Position numbers and translations under genes: made by a program. Below the pieces are notes generated by a model that ran no database searches, had not been told where the DNA came from, and saw nothing but the letters and a program-made list of their open reading frames with translations. This document shows positions 36,201-50,900 of a stretch of 64,000 nt of DNA, piece after piece. This DNA is from Sclerodactyla briareus (lineage: Eukaryota > Echinodermata > Holothuroidea > Dendrochirotida > Sclerodactylidae), in contig JAODTK010005918.1 in NCBI GenBank assembly GCA_026419785.1, forward strand, positions 142,501 to 206,500. The letters run 5' to 3'. Each line of letters begins with the position of its first letter. Positions within the stretch are counted from its first letter, which is position 1.

Positions 36201-39200
36201 CGATACCAGAGCACAATTCAAGACCGAGACTGAGACCGCAGGTCCGGATCGAGACCGCATTTATAAGTGTATAGAGCAACAATTCGAAGTCCGAACTGTA
36301 TCGTAGGCCTATATACACACCCACATGCTCTATTTTTTTGACATGATAGACACCCTCGCTCATTGATACATTTCCTTTTTTCATGATCCACAATCGTCAA
36401 GGAATGGGTCTAACCCGAGGCATAAGTCAGGGAAGTGCCATATAACATTCACGCCCCCGCCCAACCCCATCACCCCCCCCCCCCCCCCCCCCCCCCAGTA
36501 CGCCAATTTTGTTGATGAAGCCATGCACCAAATTACACCCACCCTACCCTCTTCACATTTTCAAAATAAAAAGTCTGGGAAGACTAAGATTGGAAGACCC
36601 CGCCCGGATGTCAGACCGACCTCTATGTCATTCATCATTACTGAATATGGTACCGACACATAACATTTGGACAATGCGATGCCATGGTGAGCCCCCTCTC
36701 ACCTCTTCACTTGGTCCACCTCTTCTCGTGGCCTGGGAGCATATTTCTCTGCATCCTACCTTCAAGCAAGCATTCAGAATACTACGGATTCCTAAACCAG
36801 GAAATTAATGATCATCTCTCTCAGTCCTGTATTCCAATTAGATTATTAGGAGGTCGGAACCCCCTTCCGCTGCCCCAACCACCACCACAGGACACCTGCT
36901 TTCCTTTGTGGCCAGGTGTGGGGGGGGGTGCTATTGTGTCTCCAATCCCTAGCCCCATCCCCTGATTCCAAACCATACCAATAACTTTACCCCTTCGAAT
37001 GCATACCATTACGTTTGTCCTTATTGGATGACTAATTTCATACACCATGTACATGTAACCTTATGTCTCACTGAGGCCCAGGTGAAGTTCTTGCCAACTG
37101 TGATAAAACAAATGCACAAATGTGAATTCATTGTCTAGGCCAAGATTCTACTTGTGAACCTTTTTCACAAATCCAGTCCAGTTTTAAGGTGGTCATTTTC
37201 AAAACTAATCAAGTGCTAGCAAATACCCCTTGGAAAACACTGCAACCCTGGGGCTAGGCCTAGTAATACTGGTAGACCTACTTCATAGGCCCGACTGTGC
37301 TATAAGATCTTAAAAACAACTTTATTGATTGACTAGGCATAAACTACCTCCATGAAAAGTAGTCCATGAATCATGCACTGTACATGTATAAGTGTACTGA
37401 GAACAATTCCTCATTCGGAGACTGTGCAGTCAATGTTGGATTAACTTTCGCGAAACTGGTACCAATGTCTATAAATGTCCAACCCATCTGGAAAATCGAA
37501 ACACTTCATGTTCACGGTTCATAATGATATTGATAAATTGATAGTCGTTTGGCAGTAGCTAACATAATTCATTACCAATTACTGCCCCCTCATCCACAGT
37601 AAATTAGTGATTGAAATCACTAAGTATTCACCTCTCCTTCTCTTCTAAGTATACTTCTCTTCTATCAACAGTTTTCGTATTGGGGTACATACGTAACAGG
37701 GTTCCCGTGTGTTTATAGGCCCGCGTACTTATATTCATTTCCTTCTTCCTCATGGTCAGGGTTCAATATATAGATTGGATAAAAATTTGGTTGAATAGGT
37801 CAACATACGCTTTAAAATTGGTGGAAGCCACAGAATACTTTTCAGGTTTGAACAGACACATACCAATTATTTGGAGCAATTTGATTGGCTGATGCCTTAT
37901 ATATCCACTGTCAAATACAGGCATTCTTGAAGTGAAGCAACACGAATGAACCAGTACCAGGCTTCTGACACCTTGCCTACTGTACTGTGGCTACTGTGAG
38001 GGACTGCCAACAAGTTGGAGCTAGCAACAATACTGGGCCCTGGGCCAAGTTGTCACAACTGTTTCCCACATTGGCCAAGTTAAAGGCCCACTCCACTTGA
38101 TAGTTCATAGTAAAGCTCAGCACATGAAAAAGGATGTTTTTTCACTGAACTAACAATTATTCCAAGGAAAAATACACAAGGACCAAATATTTTTGCTGGT
38201 CTCGAAGCGAGACCGGAAGAATTTCCGAGACCAGAAGGGTTCGAGACCGAGACCGGGGGAGACCACAGTTTGTCGAAACCCTGATCGAGACCGAGACCAG
38301 CAAAGAACTGGTCTCGACGAGACCGACCTCGAGACCGAGACCGGTCTCGAGACACTACAACACTGCTGTAGAACTCCTGCATCATAATCTGACAATTATC
38401 AAACCTATACGTTCGCAACTGTTCTTCTACAGCCCTGAATCAGGTATCATGGAAGATTTACATTTGGTCTACCCGCTAGCGATTCCTACCATTGCGATAA
38501 ATAGTTCAAACACTACCTGTGGTTTCCCCCGTGAGGACGCCTTTCATCTGTTTCGAGATCCTGTGACTGGTGATCTACCTTGGCCTGGGGCTACCTTCGG
38601 CGTCACCATCTCAGCAGTATGGTATCTCTGTACTGATCAAGTGAGTTATGAACCACATTTCATAGTGGACCGGTGAGGGTGCGCGCGGTGGACGTGTAGC
38701 TCAATGACGAAGGGGGGAGGTTGAACTAGGAATATGTCACAGGTCTAATCCCATGCACCTCGCCGAACGACTGTTTTGCTGATTGTTGTATGGTTCGCTT
38801 GAAAAACGTAAGCACTTGTCGTGAGCAGCGTTGGTTTTGTTGTTTAATTCACAGGCCAGATATTCATCCGGGCGATATTCGTAATTATCGTTTAGAGCGA
38901 TTTCAAATGTGTTGGACTATGTTTCCAGTGCCGTGTTTGTTATCTCGAAATTACTACTAACATTGCAATTATAATGTGCTGCAAGGAGATGAATATATGC
39001 TAATAGTTAAATACACGTGATCTCTAATCGAGTGGTCTGTCAAAGTATCCTAGTGGCGAAGACATGGCAAGGCTGGTTGGATATTTTTGGTCTCTTGTGG
39101 GTCCTCATATTTTACCCTTTAATCAGGCCTGATTTCCAGCCAATTACATGTTATCATGATTTTCATTTCACACCATCTCCCATCCTCTTGCAAGATCACG

Positions 39201-42200
39201 TTCAATGTGCCCGAGCGGCGATTGCTATCGCTCTTGTAAATGGTGATTGTATCTTTGCTGGTTTCTTGGAGGTTCTCTCATTGTCCCCTATCATCATTTC
39301 GAGTCAATGGATGTGATAGAAAACATTCATACTACGCTGTCTCTCACTAGTTCATGCTAATTGGGGTTGAATCTTTGCTGGCTTGCTGAAGGTCCTCCCA
39401 TTATTCCTCATTATCAAATCGATATCATTTTAGAGCAACAACACATAATCATGAATGGTCATATTATATATCTCGCACCTTCTCACATTCACTAGATTCA
39501 CGGTCAACTCGTGGCGAAGACCACCACCCAAGCCACACGTGGCTGTATCCTTGGTTCTTGGAAATCTTCCATTGTTCCCAACTATTATTTCTGATTCTGG
39601 GTTGAACTGCCGTGATCCTGAATATCTACATATAGCCCCATCTCTCTCACCAGGTCATCGTTCAACGTGCCCTCGCGGCGAAGACTGTTGCACATGCTAA
39701 GGGCGGCTGTATCTTGACTGGTTTCCTGAAGGTCCTTCCGTTGTTCCTCATGATCATACCTGGTATGATAAGTCGAGTTCTCTCACCGACGCTGTCCGCT
39801 TGCGTGAGCCCAGAGGAGTGCGTCAGAGAGTGCCAGAGTCCGAATGGGTGCTCTAATATCGCTTACCCGTAGCTCGTGGTTAACGTTATGCCCGACGGTA
39901 TCTTAATATTCATAACCAGTCTTTACCAGAATCCATATTTATAAGCGAGAAACCGCGATCGCTACAGGCTAATAGTTTAGCCTCGCTCCTAATTTTCAGC
40001 AATTCACGGTACAGTATGAACCTGTATCGTGTTTTCTTGTGTGAACTCTCAAAGTACCAAGAAACGGCTGAAATTGCAAATTTCGAAGATTTTGTTACTC
40101 CAGCTATCGTTGCTGACTAACAGATGAAGTTATTCAAAGAAATGGTCATGTGAATGACTGGACTTTTGGTGCTTTCTAGTTCTACGTATTACATTATGAC
40201 AGCCGAAACTCTACACCTGCCTTGCCTTTGCCTTGTAACATCACGACAATATTGTTCACAAAATATTAAAGAATACCTCTCTTTTTTCCAAGTGAATACC
40301 CTTTTTTGTCTTCCTGTTGTCATGGCGCAGAAATGTAGCATATACTGTGTAGGGTCTATGGGAGGCCTTTGCATCGTTCCCCCAGGATGTCACGGGTTCC
40401 TCAAATTTCTCGAAGGCAAATTTAAATATCTCAATAATGCTCCAGATTTAGGGTGTGTGGTTTTGATATGTCTTTTTTCACCTGTGCTAGTGTACAACAA
40501 ATCTGTTACATGGCCATTGCAGACTTTCAGTCATGTCCATATATATTACGCCGTGGGCCCGACATGCAAACTGCCCATATTATCAGGACGATATGTTTTT
40601 GTTTTTATTATGTTATAGGTCTGAAAGGATTGATGTTAGCTGCCGTCATGAGCGGTCTGATGAGCTCTCTGACTTCTATTTTCAACAGTAGCAGCACCAT
40701 TTTTACCATTGACATATGGAAGAGATCCGACCCAACGCCAAGGAATGGGAGATGATGGTTGTCGGAAGGTATAGGCCTATATCTGCTCAATAACACGTAT
40801 ATATCAGTGTATCAAACGTAATACTTAGTGCATTCTTTCGAAATCTTGTCGACACAGGACGTAGACAGAACGGGAGGAATTCCTTACCACTTCCGTAGGC
40901 AGATAAAAACCCGTACGGTCAGTGTTTACTCTACCTGGCAATTACCGAAGTCACGCCCTCGGAAGAACCCAGCTATAGACGTCAGGGTGTCAGTCAATGT
41001 ATACGAAGATATTCATTTCTGCAGTTTTTGAGTTGTGAATTCTTCTTGCTTACAAACACAATATACCTCGCATATACATAGAATAAGTTTAAACCCTTTC
41101 CCGCATCTCCCCACCTTCACAACCGGTCATTATAATGTATTTCATAAAGGGAACGGCTTCAAGCGAAAGGCAAAGGGGGAAATGGGGAGAGAAAGGTTGG
41201 GAACCACTGCTCTAGATTAATGTGATAGCAGTATCGCTTCTCAAGTTTGCAAGTAGACCTACATTGACCTTTTTTCCCCTATATTCGTCAAATGCATTTC
41301 AATGGTTCAATCCAATGCAACGGATCAGAACCATCTGAACGGTGGTGTTTCAGAAGATTGGAGCGTGGTGTGTATTTAAATTCTGAAGACCAGATTCTTC
41401 CTAGATTTTTCTCTTCCATGATAGGCAGGCAGAGCAACATAGGGCCAGTATCTGTCCCCAGCGTCGTATCGCTTCATACCGCTCTGTCAGTGTCGTTCCC
41501 GTACTGGGCATCCAGGCAGACTAATCATTTGTTATAGGCAACATGTGTTTAGTGTAGAATGATGGTAACACATGACCCACGATTCCGATAACCTTTCATT
41601 GCGTTCCTGTAGAGTGTTCGTCTTGGTTATGGTGGCTATCAGTATTCTGTGGATCCCGATTATCCAGGCAGCTCAGGGAGGCCGTCTCTTTGACTACATC
41701 CAGGCCATCACGAGTTACCTGGCCCCTCCCATCTGTGCCGTCTTCGTTCTCGCTGTGTCTTGGGAGCGGATCAATGAGAAGGTACAAAAGAAAGAACTCA
41801 GTATATGTCAAGTCAAGTATTCGGTTATGACGAAAACCAACACGGATTCCTGCATATCTGAATTTTCATCTGATTCACTGTCTATTGTCGCGCTCATAGA
41901 AGACCTGACCGCGTGATCGTGGATTATTATTATTATTATTATTATAAACCGTATTTATATAGCGCCACTCTCAAATGAGAAATTCGTCCAGAGGCGCTTA
42001 ACAAGGATAAAAACAAGCAAGATTAGAAATACAACAAAGAATTAAGATGGATACAAAATACATGATAGTAAGGCTAAATTGGCAGCAATAAAATAATAGA
42101 GATATAAAAATACTATTAAAGACGAGAGACGAGTACAGGCAAATGTAGCTAAGCAAATTGATAAAATTATGAAACGATTATAAAAATATATGCGTTTCGA

Positions 42201-45200
42201 GATGTTTGCGAAATATGGCTAATGAATTGGCATTGCGAATATTGTTTGGAAGTGAATTCCAGAGTTTACTTGCTGAGAAGCTGAACTGTCTCTCACCGTA
42301 TCTGGCTGTGCGTACTCTTGGGACGGCCAATGAAAGAGTGTTTGTTGATCGTAGAGCTCGGCCGGGTCGGTATATCTCGATCATCTCGCTGAGGTAACCA
42401 GGGGCCTGGTCGTGGATACATTGTAGCAATTACAAGGACTTTGAACTGCACACGCCGGTCAACTGGAAGCCAGTGTAACTCTTGGAGTAGAGGGGTGATA
42501 TGCGCATACCGTGACGATCTGGTGATATGCGTGCGGCTGTGTTTCTGAAGTCTCTATAACTTCTTCATCATCGTCTGAGGAACACCAATCAACAGGAGTT
42601 ACGTATCGATCCGGGATGTTACCAGACCATTGACAAGGGACTTTGCAGCATCTTTAGTGAGGTAACGACGTATATGACCGATGTTCAGGAGAGCAGCATA
42701 TCCGGATCTACAGACGGTGTTGATCTGCTGAGACATGTCGAGGTATCAGTCAAGTGTACCCCAGACTTTTTGCTGATACCATGGGGTGATGGTGGAGTTT
42801 CCGATTCTGAAGGATAGATGGTCGATGCAGTTTCCATTACGCTTTGAAGTAAAAACTACCACCTCTGTTTTACTTATATTCAGCTTCAGCTTGTTTGTAG
42901 ACATCCACCCTTCGATATCATTCAGACATGTGACACTCGATCCACAGCTTCTTGCTGAGAAAGCTGGTCGGTAGGGTTAAATGATACATCAACCGAAGTG
43001 TCATCAGCATAGGAGTGATACTAAAGCCTGTGACGGTGATGTCTCCAAGTGGTGATGTGTAGAGGGTGTAAAGTTTGGGGCCCAACACTGACCCTTATGG
43101 AACGCCTTGCTTTAAAATAGTCGGGTCGGATTTCAATTCGCCAATGGTAACGGCCTGTTTACGGTCATGTAGGTACGCCGACATCCAGGCAAGGGCACTG
43201 TCCGTAACTGCGAATCGTCTCTCAAGTCTACGCAGCATAGTGTCGTGGTCGAGTGTATCGAATGCTGCAGATAAATCAAGCAATATCAATGCACAGACAC
43301 ATCGTCTATCCATAGCCTTGAAAATGTCATCCTGCACTTTGAGCAATGCCGTCTCTGACGAGTGGCACAATCTGCCGATAGGCTGTTGCAATGGCTCCTG
43401 GAGGTTGTTTTCAGCAAGATTTGCATCTAGGCGGAGGTCAACAACCTTCTCCGTCAGTTTTGAGATGTAGGGCAGATTCGATATGGGTCTGTAGTTATTG
43501 AGGTTGTCTCGGTCCAGCCCTGATTTCTTTAGAAGAGTGTTACAAAGGCTGATTTGAATTTGGCTGGAACATGGCTCTCGGAGAGGGATGCATTTATGAT
43601 GTCAGTGATTGGAGAGAGTAGCTGGTCAACACACGATTTAAGTAGCCATGTTGGAATTGGATCGAGCTTACATGATTTAGATGGGGAAGTCTTAATAACC
43701 TTCCTTACCAGTACCTACCTCTGCCTCGCTAGCATGTTCGAAATGCGTGAGACTCGACCCTGCAGTCGATGCATCGTCATCGTCCTCATTAGTGGCCCCA
43801 GCTTCGAATGCTCCCGTATACTGTCGATCTTCGCAGTGAAAAAATCGCTGAAAGCGCCAGGGAGCTCATCATCAGTGAAGGTGTTTGGATAGATAGATCT
43901 TGTTCCTTGCCCACAATCGATCACTGATGTTATAGATCTTCTTCACATCACGTCCGCATGCGATAATTTCATCAGAGTGGTACTGGGTTTTGGTCCGTTT
44001 AAGAAGACGATTGTACGATATACAGTTTTCGCGGTCGATCTGTGGTCGATAGCTAGACGACTGGCCCGCCATTTACGCTCGAGCTTTCTCCGCATGTGCT
44101 CGGCTTGGTGAAGGTCGTTGGAATACCACTGGCCATAAGTCGAAGAGTGATACTTTGTTTGAGTGGCGCATGTTTGTCGAGAAGAGACGTCATTCCACAA
44201 TAGTAGGTGTCAAGAAGTGCTCAGTCAAGATGTGCTCAGTTCCGGCGTGTTTAGGATGTCCGCTTAAATGCTTCCCACGTCATGTTTCGACAACTCCGGT
44301 AGGAAACCTTTTACGGAACTGACAGCCTTCGTGAAGGTAGTCGCAATTTACAGCACGGTGGTCCTGGATGAATCTGCCTTCGTGGTCGCAAAGAACAGGA
44401 TCGGTGACCGTTACTGCTGACAGGAGTTTTCTGGTGTCCCCGTCTGATACCGCATCTAGTATGTGACCGTGGACGTGGGTTGCTTCACGGACGTGCTGCT
44501 GTAGTCCATGAGATTTCAGTGTATCCAAGAATCGCTGTGCATGTCGGTCAGCCGCGTCATCCAAATGGAAGTTGAAATCACCGACGATGAGGATTTCGCG
44601 GTAATCGACGGCAAACTCGGAAAGGAACTCTGACCATTCTTCTAGGACGATGTCGTTGATAGGCCGTTGGTCTGACTGGGAGGCGGTCGGTATACTACGG
44701 CCATTCGCACCCTGGACATGCTGGAGGTGCCAATGTCAAGGTCCATGTATTCAAATTGTTTGAATCGTGCAGTGCCGGGTGGGGAACTAGATGCCAATAG
44801 CTTGGCCGTTCACTGTGGCTCCTGCGGACTATGGCGACACCTCCTTCCCTTCTCCATCAGGGCGGGGAGCAGCTTATGGGAGTAGCTTGGTGGTAGCAGT
44901 TCGTTGATGTAGGCCTGGTTCACGGCGGAGCCCAGCCAAGTCTCTGTGAGCCCACTATATCGAAGCAATTCGACCGGATGCAGTCGCCGATTGAAGAGAA
45001 TTTGTTTTTTCACCGAACGAGGATTCAGACAACATATTTGGAAGCGCTTTGAAGCGATGGACACCAATGTTATTGTGAGTCAGCATGCCGGTCGACGAAC
45101 CCCTCTAGCTAAAAATGACTAAGTATGGTTGAAACCTGAACATTAACATTACAATGCAAGACAAGAAAAGCTCAACCCTATCTATAAACGATCAAGACTA

Positions 45201-47925
45201 ACCAGTTGTCCAGACGCCCATAACCGCAATAAAAATTGCAATTTGAATCTCGGAACTCATGTTATAACATTTTTGTCCACCGTATTTTTATAACTTGACA
45301 TTCGGTGACACTTGATGACCTTGGACATTTTTTCCAACTTGTGATTTGTTATTCCTGAGTTCTTTTTGTTAGAACAATCTATTAATTCGACTGGTATTGA
45401 CCTCTGAGGGCCTTGTAATCACCTTCAACATTTCACTACCTATTAGTTACCGTACTACATGAACTGAGCTTAATTTGTAATTTCGATGTTAACTAATTTG
45501 ACTTTCTATGACTCTGATGATCTTGGATTCACTTCTATCGTGTAGTCATTAAAAAAAAGCCCCCAGGGACCTTTTAAAATGGTGATTCCGTAGTCTTTAT
45601 AAGAGCCTTCTTATATACGCTTTCCCGTCGAAGACATGCTCAAGCGCCCTATGCAATATTACCCCGATCATTAGTACTGTCACAGGACACAAACATCACC
45701 CTAAGCTATAATACCCCCTCTCGCTTGTTCCCTCCTGACGAACCATTCCAGCACGTCGCTTCATCGGTCCCCCGGGGGACTTCCCAATAGGGCTGCCTCG
45801 CTACTCTTCTCTTCACCAAATCACCTCAACCAAGTACCCACTGTTGGACACTTGGTGGCGTGGTACATTCAGGAGACATGCCTTGTCCAACAGCACTGCG
45901 GAAAGTCCTCGGGCTTCAATGGGCTCCGAACTCACAATCAATGGTTTTGCAGTCCGGAGCTCTACCGACTGAGCTAATCCGTCTCCAAGTGTTGTGAATT
46001 CAACGTAGTTTATGCAGCTATTCCTGCTCCGACTTTGATTTCCGAGACCTAGAAATGACCATATATGTAAGACCTCAATATTTACTCTTGGTGTAATTTT
46101 TAGAATGTTAATTCGTCAATTTTGAGAATCTGTCGTATTCATGACCTCCGATGACCCTTCAACGTTTCACCTATTTTATTGTTGACCGTGTTCCAACGTA
46201 AATTCGTCAATGTCAAGAATCTGGCATAATTCATGCAAAATACCTATCGAATTGAGTGTAACTGGAAATGTCTTGGTAATTACGTGAGACTTTAAAGTGG
46301 CGATATAGCATGACAAACAAACCAAAATGTTTCATCAACTTTTATTACATTGTTCATTCTGTTTTTCAGAAAACCCAATTCTTGGGTAATGATGAAACGT
46401 TGATATATGACAAGCAAACAGTACCTGTATAATTACACAAGCTGTCTTGCGCAAGAACTGAATCAGCTAAAACTATGTATGCCTTTAACCCGGTTAAACT
46501 CGCAATTCATTTTGTGTATTGTCAATGATTTTCCAGCTATGTGAAAGGGCTGCTTCGTTGCAAATGCGTGAACTATCTTTCCCTGAGATATCTCTCCCAA
46601 GGGGCAAAAACTTTATATTAATAAAAGTGCCGAGGGGCCCTGAAGACCTCAGCTGAAGCACCGATTGGAGCTGATTAGGAGGCTATTATCCCCTTTGCTT
46701 AGGTGGGGATTGTGAGAGGATATGGGTACGTTCTCTCTACTTGGTTCCAGGGAATTGAACAACATGTGGCCTATTGATTGAGAATCTTCCCCTGTGTTAT
46801 GGTTTACAAATCCCAACTATGAGAATGATTTCCGCACATGGCGACAGCAATAACATGGATGTATTAAATGGATGTCCATGAATTTCCCACGTTCTCAAGC
46901 AAACGGAACAGGTTCCCGACCATAGGACTAGTGCATGACTCATTAGTCAACTTTGCTCTTCATTATCTTACAATTCGTGTATACTCTATGTAAGTGAATG
47001 GCGATAAAATATCATGTTAATACACTCTGTAGAATGGACCTCCACTGTGCAAAAGCATAATACACCTCAGAGTAATAAAGCCCGGTTTACAATCACATGG
47101 TGCGCAACTACCCAGGAGTACGGAAAGGATTACACGCCCCAATGCATTGAATCCAACCGAAGCCTAACAAACCGAGCACTGTGATTAACAATCTACAGGG
47201 CTGAGCTTGTGCGGCGGAGCAGCAACCGATGCTTCCTCGTCAAACTCTACTCACACACTGAAGCCGTCGAACTGCTCGTGCTATCTCACGTAATACCAAT
47301 GCGTAGTGGAATAGCGAGGTAGAATCAATTCAATCAATTCTTTTCGTTTCCCAGGGCGCTTTTTGGGGGTTAATGTTGGACTGGTTCATACGGTATGAAC
47401 ACGCATGGTACTCGATTTTGCGTACCCGGCGCCTGTTTGTGGAGAGAAGGACATTAGACCTGGTGTAGTGGCCAAATGGCATTACCTATACTTGGTATCT
47501 TCCTGTTTGGATCAGTCTGCATCTTCACCATAGCTATAAGCCTCCTTACCAAACCTCTGCCGGAGAAATAGTGAGTATACCAAACAGCTTATTTTCTTCA
47601 TAGTTATAGTTTGATGGACCAGGGACCTAAAATTGAGCTTCCAGCAAGAACACTTCTTCCGCGGTTCGGAAGGCGGATGACTTACGGTTGATCTCAGATG
47701 ATTTACTACGAGAGTGAGGAGAAGAGAGAGCTCTGCGTAGAATAAAGGCTCTTGTTTTCATATCAGTTCCAGTTAAAAATTGTCGGAAGATATTCACTTA
47801 TTCCCAGCTTCCATCCTCAGCAGGTAACGGCAATTCTGTTGGACCCAAGCCTCCATAGCAAAGATGACACACCGAGAACATGATATCCTCACAGTTCACA
47901 TTAGGCGATTTTATTAATGATAATG

Positions 47926-47961
<36 letters not shown>

Positions 47962-50900
47962 TAATAATAATAATAATAATAATAGGTATTTATTTAGCGC
48001 TAATTACAACCCACAAGGGTGTAACTCTACTAAGACATTACGGGATAACCCGGAAAACAAAGAGTTACAATAGACAATGGTAGAAGTAACAAAAGCATGC
48101 ACCAACAGTTCGATGGACTTAGTACTGAGGTAGGGACGGATCTTACCAATGCTACGTGAGTGAAAGTATGCCGATCTACATTAAGGTTGATAAAGTCTTC
48201 CAATGCGAGATGACTATCAAACATGACTCCCAAAGCGATTTCTGTGGTGTTTGTAGTTGCCCTGGTACAAGGAGTTCACTCATTAACAAAAGTACCGTGA
48301 TCATTACATTATGAGTGAAATTTCAGTGATCGCCTCCGTGTAGATTATATGACATGTGTAGGCCTATTCGCCTATATGTCAATATGGCAAATCGTTTCAA
48401 ACACCAATTCAAACACAATTCGATTCGATAAACGATCTACCGTCAAAATGATATTGCTTCGGTGTGAGCAGCTCCTCCATTACTAGCCGGTGTTGCAAGA
48501 CGATTATGTCTCTCTGATATATGACATGCAGTACGGTCTGAAATGTCTTTATCTCCTCGATAAAACAGCGAACGGACTGACATTCTGGAAGCGGAAAGAA
48601 GGGCTGGTTGAGCAGGCCGAACCCACTGAAATGGCGGAAGATGGAGATGATGAGAACATGAAACAAATTGATGGTAACAACATGATAGGCGCTTTCCGTG
48701 GGCATATGTGATTTTGGCTCGAGAATGTAAACACGTTCGACATTCGTCATTTAGAAGGTGCAGATGCATTATTTACAAGATGTGAAGGCGTACATCCCAG
48801 CGCCGTTTATCGGGCGTTAGTTAGGGGGTTTCCATCTTTAGAACAATTATCAAGTGGGACTCTTGTGCAGCAGTACACTGTCCCTGGTAACTGGCTTCAT
48901 GACGTCAGCGCTCCGTTTTCACACATTCTTCCATTTTCGCGGAACTGACTCACAATTAGAGACACTATATGATTATATATGATTATTAATGATGTGCTGT
49001 TTATATTTTACTGTTTATATCCAACATAAATTCTACTCTACACTATCTGAATAATGAATGAATAAATGAATGAATTAATGAATTAAGTGAATCAATCAAT
49101 CAATCACATAATTAATTAATTATTATGTCCAATTAAAGCTATGAATACTGATTGCGCTTGCCAAGCTTGATACTGCAATTACCGTATTCAACTCCGGGTT
49201 TCATGCTTACTTTATTGGCCACAACCTTCTGAACGAGCGCCATGAAATAGGCATACTGGTTGGTGCACAGAAGGTCCCATGGTGAGTGAGTCAGTGCTCA
49301 CTGGATTCTCCATATTCATTCTTGCAATCGGAAAATCGGAAAATCTACCGTTCCTTCCCCTTTTCCGTTGGCCTCACCCCTCTCCTACCCGCCCTCTCCA
49401 AAATACGTCTCTACACAACCATAGTATATATGGGAGGCTAATGTCTCTCAAACAAAGCGACAACCTTGTAGAGGGAGGATCATTTGTCTAGGAGAGCAGG
49501 CGCTCTAATGGCGGGCAGCCGCGTAAGACTAATAGGACCGGAACGAGATGGAAAATTTTTGGGGGAAGCATAGGTGTGGGGGCCCTCCCAGACCCCGCTG
49601 AATGAAGTCGCGTAGGGCATGTTTTTTAATTCTTTCGAAGGCAAAGGGAATGAATCATGCGGTTCATGCTGTATGGCGTATGTGCGGTTGTGTGTATGTG
49701 TGGGTGGGTGTGGTTGGTGTGTGTCTTGGGTGGTGTGGGTGTGTGCGTGTGGGTGTATGTGTGTTGTGTTGTGTGTGGGGGATGTGGTGTGTGTGTGTGG
49801 TGTGTGTGTAGGGTGTGGTGTGTGTGTGTGTGTGTGTGTGGGGTGTGTGAACACTTTGTTAGCACGATGATCTAACGAACGCAAACAAGTTCAAATCAGG
49901 CACGGGGGGTGCACATATGGTGAGGATGGAACCATTGTTTTGTGTGTCAGGTAAAGTGTATGCAGGTCACCATAGCGTAATCCTGTTGTAGCTTGTTTCT
50001 TGTGCAGACGAAACATTGTTGAGCACAATGTTGTAATGGAGAATGTGTTCGTCTGTGCAAAGTACATCTGGTTACCCACTGTGACTTATTTTTACCTTTT
50101 GACCGCATTGATCCAATGGCCATGTGACAGTCTTGGTCAGTTCTTCGTAATGATCAGACTCGTTGTGTTGCGACAATCCAATAAGTCAATTTCACACTGA
50201 CGTACAAACACTTCCATCGCACGCTAATCTCCAGTTATGTCCTCTGTAAAAGGGGTGACAACATCTTTAAAACATTGATAAAGTCCATGTTCGACATTGA
50301 CTTTTCGCAATGAAAAAAACATCCCAGAGGGAATAGCGTGAGGGAAGATAGGTTCGTCTGTGTGGCTAACCACTGGACCCAACTTTCCAGGACCCAACTC
50401 ACTATTACTGGCGTGGTATTGGACATTGAGTTCAGTACTTTTTCAATATTGTTTCCAATCCTGGGGTGAACAAAGCTTCTGAATTATAAAATATAAATAT
50501 GCAACGGTGTGACTTGTGAATGAACGGAAAAAACACAGCTCTTAACGCAGATCGAACCCCTACCATATCGGGTAAGTAGGGATAATAGGCAACAAGGTAT
50601 TATTTGCATGGAGTTAAACAGACCAAATGGTGGGACGTGTTACTTGAACTCCACTTGAAAAGCCAATCCGGACGTGTTGGTGTGTGTTGTCTAATTTAAT
50701 TATCTGCCACTGCCTGATTAGAATAAGTATTCAGATTGTGATCTTGAAGTTGCACGCAGTTGGATATCTGCACAGAATCAAATACGCATTATGAGTTCCG
50801 GTTCAGAAGAAGTCCAGTCAATATAGGAATTCAGTGGTTGTGCGCCACCCTTTTTGCTTTTCGAGTGGCCCAGCAGGTGTCATTACCGTACTATGGGAAT

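Larger units (their letters stand above)
35481..38432 (+). other. Remainder of SLC5 intron 6
   Basis: Non-coding as far as I can see. Contents are G-rich runs (35718-35750), a poly-C tract (36475-36496) and the two GAGACC repeats (36126-36255 and 38196-38360). Short open frames here show no family motifs. Confidence 0.6.

Noticed and set aside
35884-36393. 169-codon minus-strand frame
   Set aside because: Crosses the GAGACC repeat, with no family similarity or splice context.
45921-45976. tRNA gene
   Set aside because: The A and B boxes are good, but there is no acceptor-stem pairing, and the sequence runs into a SINE body found again at 61650.
49480-49884. His/Thr-rich and Val/Cys-rich frames
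   Set aside because: Translations of a (GT)n microsatellite.
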